From assembly GCF_023206215.1 (NCBI RefSeq), contig NZ_CP065800.1:2170001-2234000 (forward strand): 64,000 bases of DNA. The letters run 5' to 3'. The number at the start of each line of letters is the position of its first letter. The first letter of the stretch is position 1. This document shows, piece by piece, positions 58,788 through 64,000 of the stretch. This stretch comes from Butyrivibrio fibrisolvens. Lineage in GTDB: Bacteria > Bacillota > Clostridia > Lachnospirales > Lachnospiraceae. The notes under the pieces are model-generated. The model was not told where the DNA came from, searched no databases, and saw only the letters and a program-made list of their open reading frames with translations. Both the position numbers and the translations under genes were made by a program.

Positions 58788-59839
58788 AATACATAACAGA
58801 GATCAGAATAGATCTTACGGTCGATGAGATGCGGAATATATTCGGCCGTAATGACAGCTATATGAAGAAGATTGAGAATAACTTCGGCGTAGAGATAACA
58901 GACAGACAAGGTCAGCTTCGTATAGTCGGAAGACAGGAAGATGCCCAGAAGGCGGCTGATATCATAAGACAGCTTGCCAAGCTCTCGTCAGCGGGCAGCA
59001 ACATCGAAGAACAGAGCGTTGACTACGCTATAACATTAAAAGAGGACAGTGACGACATGGGAAGTGACAAAGATACAGAAATAGACAATGACAGTATCCT
59101 TCTGGATATTGACTCGGATCTTATATGCCATACTACGACAGGCAAGCCTATTAAGCCCAAGACACTTGGACAGAAGAAATATGTTGATTCTATCAGATCT
59201 CATATGATCACATTCGGTCTTGGACCTGCAGGAACCGGAAAGACATACCTTGCCATGGCGATGGCTATAACAGCTTTTCAGAAAGAGGAAGTATCCAGGA
59301 TCATCCTTACAAGACCTGCTATAGAGGCAGGAGAAAAGCTTGGTTTCCTTCCGGGTGATCTTCAGAGCAAGGTCGATCCATATCTTAGACCTTTATATGA
59401 TGCGCTCTATCAGATAATGGGAACAGAGAGATTCCTTGCTAATATGGAGAAGGGACTTATAGAGGTGGCTCCTCTTGCTTATATGAGAGGAAGAACCCTT
59501 GATAATGCATATATCATCCTTGATGAAGCCCAGAATACAACTCCGGCTCAGATGAAGATGTTCCTTACAAGAATAGGTTTTGGTTCTAAGGTTATCGTAA
59601 CTGGTGATGCTACTCAGAAGGACCTTGCACCCGGCACTGTATCAGGACTTGATGTAGCTCAGAAGGTTCTTAAGGATATAGATGATATCGCCGTATGCAA
59701 TCTTACGAGCAAAGACGTAGTCCGCCATCCGCTTGTACAGAAGATCGTTAAGGCATATGAAGATTATGAGAAAAAAGAAACAGCGCGTTCTCAGAGAAAG
59801 TCAGCTATAAAGCGCGAGGCCAGGAAAAGAAGCAGCTGA
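58784..59839 (+). CDS. PhoH-family ATPase (YbeZ type)
   Basis: A 351-residue cytoplasmic protein. The N-terminal 80 residues resemble a KH-like or SLOG-type RNA-binding module (GRNDSYMKKIENNFGVEITD). The PhoH ATPase domain follows: Walker A TFGLGPAGTGKTYLAMAMAI, ARG-type ILTRPAIEAGEKLGFLPGDL, Walker B AYIILDEAQNTTPAQMKMFL and VTGDATQKDL. It is probably an RNA helicase-like partner of YbeY in 16S rRNA maturation. The order phoH, PgpH-like gene, ybeY is the normal Firmicutes arrangement. It starts with the ATGA overlap to rlmH. Confidence 0.92.
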   Translation: MKYITEIRIDLTVDEMRNIFGRNDSYMKKIENNFGVEITDRQGQLRIVGRQEDAQKAADIIRQLAKLSSAGSNIEEQSVDYAITLKEDSDDMGSDKDTEIDNDSILLDIDSDLICHTTTGKPIKPKTLGQKKYVDSIRSHMITFGLGPAGTGKTYLAMAMAITAFQKEEVSRIILTRPAIEAGEKLGFLPGDLQSKVDPYLRPLYDALYQIMGTERFLANMEKGLIEVAPLAYMRGRTLDNAYIILDEAQNTTPAQMKMFLTRIGFGSKVIVTGDATQKDLAPGTVSGLDVAQKVLKDIDDIAVCNLTSKDVVRHPLVQKIVKAYEDYEKKETARSQRKSAIKREARKRSS

Positions 59840-60030
59840 GAAAAATAAGCAGTTAAAGAAGAGAAGTAGTTAAGGAAAAGAACCAGTAAAAGAAAAAATA
59901 GTTAAAGATACAGCAAAAATAGTCAAAGAAACATTTTAATAGAAAAACTATAGTAAGATCCATAGTTATAGGGAGAGGTCTATTACAGACGATAGGCAGG
60001 TACCGACTAAAAACAGGGGAGAGTTTTATT

Positions 60031-61290
60031 ATGGATATCAAGACAGCAGCTTTTGGAAATATTCCCGATGTGGATATTCGTAGTGAGAGTAAACTATTGA
60101 CCGGATTAAAAAAAGCAGCAAGTATATGTGCTATGTGTCTTGTGTCTGCTGTACTTATGTTTGTTGCGAGCAAGGCAAGAGGCCTTAGTGATGTAGAGAT
60201 CATAAGGAATGTTATCACTGTGATCATAGAAAGCGGTCTTATAGTATTCTTATGGGAAGACGGTCTTATAAGGAATACGCTTTCATATGGTAATGAGAAG
60301 CATATTAACAGGTTTTTCATCATATACATGGTATCATTTGTTGCATCGCTCTTGTTTCCTTTGGTCAACAACCTGATATGGCCATACCTTAGCATATTTG
60401 TTCTGTTATCGCTTTTTTCCAATGCTATGATAGGCCTTTGCAGCGGATGTGCTCTACTTAATGTGACACTTCTTTTGTGCAATGGATCGTATGTTCAGCC
60501 GTTTTTTATATATCTGATCGCCGGAACAGTTGCTATAGTATTGTTTCAGCATGTTGGTGAGAAGCTTCAGTTCGGGCTCCCGATACTTATATCCATCATG
60601 CTTTTATTCGTACTGCTTGTGGCTTATCATGTGCTTTTTCTCAATCAGACTTTTACAATAGCCATGCTTACAGTTCCGATTGTTAATGTGGTGATCACGA
60701 CATTGCTTCTTTTGGTACTTCTTAATGCCTTTAGTCTCCTTGTCATAAGGGGCAGCAATGACATGTATATGGAGATCAATGACCCTGAATTTGAACTACT
60801 TGTCAAGATCAAGAACAAGGACAAAAGGGAATATTATAAAGCAGTTCATACAGCATATCTTGCAGACAGGATCGCTGCTGATATAGGAGCTGACAGAAGA
60901 GCGACCAAGGCATGTGCGTATTATCACAGAGTTGGAATACTCGATGGAAGACCGGATGATCTTGAGGCAGCTAAGCCTTATTTCCACCGTTATCAGTTCC
61001 CGGAGTCTGCAGTTGCTCTTTTGGAAGAGTATATTAAGAGCGGCAAGACGGCGCCTGTATCTAAGGAAGCGACGATCATCAATTTGTGCGAGGATCTCGT
61101 CAATAAACTGATGACTATTTTTGAAAAAGATAAAACAGCCAAAATTGATAGTGATAGAATGATAGAAGAGATGATCGAAAGAAGACATGTGGGAGGCAAC
61201 TTTAATCACTCGGATCTTTCGATCGCTGAGCTTAACAGAGTCAGTAAGCTCTTAAAAAAGGAGAAATTGTATTATGATTTTCTGCGTTGA
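60031..61290 (+). CDS. PgpH/YqfF-like membrane protein with degenerate HD motif
   Basis: A 419-residue protein with an N-terminal helix, about seven membrane segments (residues 30-240) and a C-terminal HD-like domain. Position between phoH and ybeY matches PgpH (YqfF), the 7TM-HD c-di-AMP phosphodiesterase, but that protein has about 700 residues. Here the large extracellular domain is missing and the HD signature is altered: KAVHTAYLADRIA (His273) is kept, while the AYYHDIGK motif reads AYYHRVGILD, so the catalytic Asp is Arg300. It is therefore unlikely to hydrolyse c-di-AMP in the usual way; it may bind or sense it. GGGGAGAG precedes the ATG. Confidence 0.8.
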   Translation: MDIKTAAFGNIPDVDIRSESKLLTGLKKAASICAMCLVSAVLMFVASKARGLSDVEIIRNVITVIIESGLIVFLWEDGLIRNTLSYGNEKHINRFFIIYMVSFVASLLFPLVNNLIWPYLSIFVLLSLFSNAMIGLCSGCALLNVTLLLCNGSYVQPFFIYLIAGTVAIVLFQHVGEKLQFGLPILISIMLLFVLLVAYHVLFLNQTFTIAMLTVPIVNVVITTLLLLVLLNAFSLLVIRGSNDMYMEINDPEFELLVKIKNKDKREYYKAVHTAYLADRIAADIGADRRATKACAYYHRVGILDGRPDDLEAAKPYFHRYQFPESAVALLEEYIKSGKTAPVSKEATIINLCEDLVNKLMTIFEKDKTAKIDSDRMIEEMIERRHVGGNFNHSDLSIAELNRVSKLLKKEKLYYDFLR

Positions 61291-61783
61291 AAACGAAGTC
61301 GATGCCAAATTTGATTTCGATATAGAACAGATCGCACGCAGCGTATGTGAAGAAGTACTTAAAAGTGAGAATTTCCCGGAGGAAGCTCAGATCAATATGC
61401 TTATCACGGATGATGAGGGCATACATGAGATGAACAGACAGTTCAGGGATATAGACAGAGAGACAGACGTTCTTTCTTTTCCCAATATAGAATATGAGAC
61501 TCCCGGAGACTTCTCAGTTCTAAACGGGCCTGACAGATGCGATATGATAGACCCTGATAATGGCAGCATCTATCTAGGAGATATAGTTATCAATGAGAAG
61601 AGAGTTCGCTCACAGGCACTAGAATACGGACATAGTGAGAAAAGAGAATTTGCTTTTCTGACGGCTCATTCCATGTTTCATCTGTGTGGCTACGACCACA
61701 TGGAAGAGGATGAAGCTAAAGTTATGGAACAAAAACAAAACGACGTACTTGAAAGGCTTGGGATAACAAGAGATGGCAATTAA
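61274..61783 (+). CDS. ybeY: Endoribonuclease YbeY
   Basis: A 169-residue single-strand-specific metal-dependent RNase needed for 16S rRNA 3' maturation and 70S quality control. The zinc-binding motif is complete: AHSMFHLCGYDHMEED with His132, His136 and His142, and the family segment FRDIDRETDVLSFPN is present. It overlaps the PgpH-like gene by 17 bases and the following flippase gene by 11 bases, so translation of all three is linked. AAAAAAGGAG precedes the ATG. Confidence 0.95.
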   Translation: MIFCVENEVDAKFDFDIEQIARSVCEEVLKSENFPEEAQINMLITDDEGIHEMNRQFRDIDRETDVLSFPNIEYETPGDFSVLNGPDRCDMIDPDNGSIYLGDIVINEKRVRSQALEYGHSEKREFAFLTAHSMFHLCGYDHMEEDEAKVMEQKQNDVLERLGITRDGN

Positions 61784-63377
61784 AAGTAAAGACAGGATTA
61801 AACCGGATACTTTTTCTGTAGCAGTTTTTGTCATGATCTGCATTTTGATGGTCACCAGAATCTTCCTTCTTAAGGTCATCAAAAATGAAGGACTTGGCAT
61901 TCTTGCTTCGCCTATGAACCTGTTCATGGTCTGCTATGGAGTATTTGTTTTTGCTATAGAGCGCGCCATAAGTGCAGTTATCAAACTGTATGAAAAAAAG
62001 AAACAGTTCATAAACGCAATGGACGTAGCCAGAAAAGCAAGAACGATAGGCTTTGCAGCAGGAGTGATAGTAAGCGGTATAATTCTTATCTTTTCTTTTT
62101 CTGTATCAGAGAAGCTTTTTGGATCCAGGATCGGTTTCCTTGCTTTTATCGCAACTTCGGTAGCCATTATATTTATAAGCTGTCAGGGAGCTATAAGGGG
62201 CATGCTTGAGGGATTTGGAGAAAATCTCTTATCTCTTATCTCTGATCTTATATTTGCGATTTCTTTTATGGTATTAACACCTACCTTTGCAAGCTTTTCT
62301 TATAGGTACGGTCTTAAAGCCAATGCGCTTCTTGAAAGAAATGATCTGGCATCCGGTTATGGAGCATGCGGAGCGCTTGCCGGAGGATGCGCAGCTTCTC
62401 TTATCACGCTTATATATCTTCTTATCATCTGGAAGATTAAAAGCGGCAAGATGGATGATATCGTAAGATCCGGTGAGCCAAGATATCTTGGAATCGGGCC
62501 TTCCTATGGAAGAAATATAGTAGCATATTCGATTGTATTTGCTTTTCCATTTGCGCTCGATATCATAGATGAAGCTATGTATGTGGGATCTTTGAAGCAT
62601 ACGACAGCTCAGTGGGGCACCTGGTTTGGCGGAGTACTGCCTGTTATAGTGATAGCTGTATGCATTGTTACAATTACCCAGCTTCGAAAGGTATATGAGC
62701 TTTGTTCTATGGTGGTTCATTCTGATAAACATGGAGCCCTTGATACACTTTCAGAGTTCTCCAGATATTTAGTGATCATCCTGTTCCCTGTTTCTATGTT
62801 CATGGCAGTTTTGTCAGATACTATACAAAGGGCTGTGTATGTGACACCGTCTGACTCTGCCGTAGCTATGATGGGACATGCATCACTTATGGTATTCGCC
62901 ACGCCTGTTGGTATCCTTATGAGTACCATACTCTTAAGACTTCGTAAGGTCAGAGCTCTGATCCTTAACATAATAGTAGCAGTGATAGCGCATGCGGGTA
63001 CATTTGCTATTATGACCTATGTTATGAACAAAGAGATGACAGCTGTATCCTATGCAGATTTTGTAATGTTCCTTGTGATGGGAGGCATGGGCTTTTGGGA
63101 GATCATGCGAATGCTTCATTACAGGCATAGCTGGATCTCAAACTTTGTAGTTCCGCTAATCTGCAGTGCTGTAGCGGCTCTTATAGTTTTCTTTCTCAAT
63201 ATGATTCTTATAAATGTAATAGGAGAGATCCTTACGATACTGGTAGGATGTCTTGCGGGAGGATTCCTGTACCTACTCTTCCTGCTGATCCTTAGAGGTA
63301 TATACGAGTACGAAGTTGAGAGGATTCCGGGCGGCGGATTTGTTCTAGTAATAGCCAGAGGTTTTCACTTTATATGA
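61773..63377 (+). CDS. MATE/MurJ-like lipid or polysaccharide flippase
   Basis: A 534-residue membrane protein with about 14 hydrophobic segments. The layout and motifs (AIERAISAVIKLYEKKKQFI, CQGAIRGMLEGFGENLLSLI, AFPFALDIIDEAMYVGSL, MVVHSDKHGALDTLSEFSRY) suit the polysaccharide biosynthesis/SpoVB/MurJ group, which flips lipid-linked cell-wall precursors. It is not possible to say whether lipid II or another glycan is moved. It starts inside the end of ybeY and its stop overlaps the following flavoprotein gene by four bases. These genes usually belong to the same cell-envelope/ribosome operon in related Clostridia. Confidence 0.82.
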   Translation: MAIKSKDRIKPDTFSVAVFVMICILMVTRIFLLKVIKNEGLGILASPMNLFMVCYGVFVFAIERAISAVIKLYEKKKQFINAMDVARKARTIGFAAGVIVSGIILIFSFSVSEKLFGSRIGFLAFIATSVAIIFISCQGAIRGMLEGFGENLLSLISDLIFAISFMVLTPTFASFSYRYGLKANALLERNDLASGYGACGALAGGCAASLITLIYLLIIWKIKSGKMDDIVRSGEPRYLGIGPSYGRNIVAYSIVFAFPFALDIIDEAMYVGSLKHTTAQWGTWFGGVLPVIVIAVCIVTITQLRKVYELCSMVVHSDKHGALDTLSEFSRYLVIILFPVSMFMAVLSDTIQRAVYVTPSDSAVAMMGHASLMVFATPVGILMSTILLRLRKVRALILNIIVAVIAHAGTFAIMTYVMNKEMTAVSYADFVMFLVMGGMGFWEIMRMLHYRHSWISNFVVPLICSAVAALIVFFLNMILINVIGEILTILVGCLAGGFLYLLFLLILRGIYEYEVERIPGGGFVLVIARGFHFI

Positions 63378-64000
63378 TAACAATACTTATAGCAGGAGCA
63401 GGGGCGTCGGGTATGTGTGCTGCGATCACAGCAGCAAGACAAGGCGCCCATGTTATCCTTTTGGAAAAAAATGATATAGCAGGCAAGAAGATCTCCATGA
63501 CTGGCAATGGGCGCTGTAATATAACCAATGAAGCCATGAGTGCTTCATGCTATAATCTTAGTGCACAGGGCAAAATGGAGGGATGGCTTCAAAGATTCGG
63601 AGTAGCGAAGACTTTGGAATTCATGAAGTCTCTGGGAGTTGTGATTCAAAGCGAAGAAGGATATATATATCCTATATCCGGCCAGGCAGTCACAGTCCAG
63701 AATGCAATGATAGATGAGGTAGTAAGACTTGGCGTCGAATATATAACCGGTCAGCAGCTTAAAAAGATAACGCCTGTTGATGATGGAGGCTTTGAAGTTA
63801 AGACAACAGGTGGCTTATATAAAGCTGACAAAGTTATAATAGCAACAGGAGGCTTGTCAGGCCCAAAATCAACCATGTCTACAGGTGATAGTTATTATAT
63901 AGCGAAGAGCCTTGGAATGAATGTTACGAAGACATATCCGGCTCTTGTGGCGCTTTTGTCTGATGACAAAGACCTGCCGTCCAAGTACGGAGTCAGAATG
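63374..64000 (+). CDS. HI0933/BaiN-family flavoprotein (partial)
   Basis: The first 209 codons of a gene cut by the window end. The start ITILIAGAGASGMCAAITAA (Rossmann FAD-binding motif GAGASG), VILLEKNDIAGKKISMTGNG, RCNITNE, and later VIIATGGLSGPKSTMSTGDS are typical of HI0933-like (BaiN/YhiN) NAD(P)/FAD-dependent oxidoreductases. Members reduce unsaturated compounds, and some take part in bile acid metabolism; the substrate here is unknown. The ATG overlaps the stop of the flippase gene (ATGA), so the genes are translationally coupled. Confidence 0.88.
   Translation, partial: MITILIAGAGASGMCAAITAARQGAHVILLEKNDIAGKKISMTGNGRCNITNEAMSASCYNLSAQGKMEGWLQRFGVAKTLEFMKSLGVVIQSEEGYIYPISGQAVTVQNAMIDEVVRLGVEYITGQQLKKITPVDDGGFEVKTTGGLYKADKVIIATGGLSGPKSTMSTGDSYYIAKSLGMNVTKTYPALVALLSDDKDLPSKYGVRM

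Overview
The window looks like a chromosomal segment of a Gram-positive, anaerobic, plant-polysaccharide-degrading Lachnospiraceae bacterium of the Butyrivibrio / Pseudobutyrivibrio type. This is inferred from the moderately low GC content, the paired GH51/GH43 arabinofuranosidase-type enzymes, the NfnAB transhydrogenase, the glgC-glgD pair, the formate-tetrahydrofolate ligase, the Firmicutes-style phoH / PgpH-like / ybeY order, and many DUF families common in that group. No species can be named from the sequence alone.

Region 1 (1-4.7 kb) is the 3' part of a DNA phosphorothioation (Dnd) island: the end of dndC, dndD (frameshifted in a T run), dndE, a DndA-type cysteine desulfurase and a zinc-type HNH nuclease. 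Region 2 (4.7-10.5 kb) is a scarred accessory zone. A ~940 bp block (methyltransferase plus glutaredoxin-like gene) occurs twice in direct orientation around a second HNH-type gene, a broken SMI1/KNR4 immunity-like gene and an acidic protein. A truncated DUF1016 nuclease and short recurring scar sequences follow. Region 3 (10.5-25.2 kb) holds a GH114-like lipoprotein, a HipA-like kinase with a ribbon-helix-helix-type partner under a palindromic operator, an RsiV-like lipoprotein, a GNAT-methyltransferase fusion, an Rpn nuclease, DUF4298 and DUF4869 genes, a WG-repeat/membrane protein operon and a DUF4143 ATPase preceded by degenerate tandem repeats.

Region 4 (25.4-39.6 kb) contains a split chromate transporter, two GH51 enzymes, a PHP phosphoesterase, a GH43 enzyme, a lipoprotein pair (one copy broken), tmRNA on the minus strand, a complete three-gene ECF transporter and a MYG1-family protein. 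Region 5 (39.6-64 kb) is mostly housekeeping: glgC-glgD, a solitary flagellar hook gene, an orphan antitoxin beside a deleted RelE/HigB-like toxin, a phospholipase-like/Nudix fusion, proB, ftsK/spoIIIE, fhs, nfnAB, rlmH (apparent ATT start), phoH, a PgpH-like membrane protein with a broken HD motif, ybeY, a lipid flippase and the start of a flavoprotein gene.

The most unusual observation is a family of five long hairpin elements (about 270-300 bp each) plus one miniature derivative, all intergenic between 26.5 and 47.8 kb. Within each copy the two arms match each other, while between copies they differ by compensatory changes. A short asymmetric loop containing GAGCGAAGCGAG is conserved in four of the five copies. 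The element matches no repeat or RNA family I recognise. Other points of interest are the duplication that could delete the second HNH gene, repeated homopolymer or dinucleotide frameshifts in defence genes, the ATT start of rlmH, and a small 39-codon gene with its own promoter and terminator.
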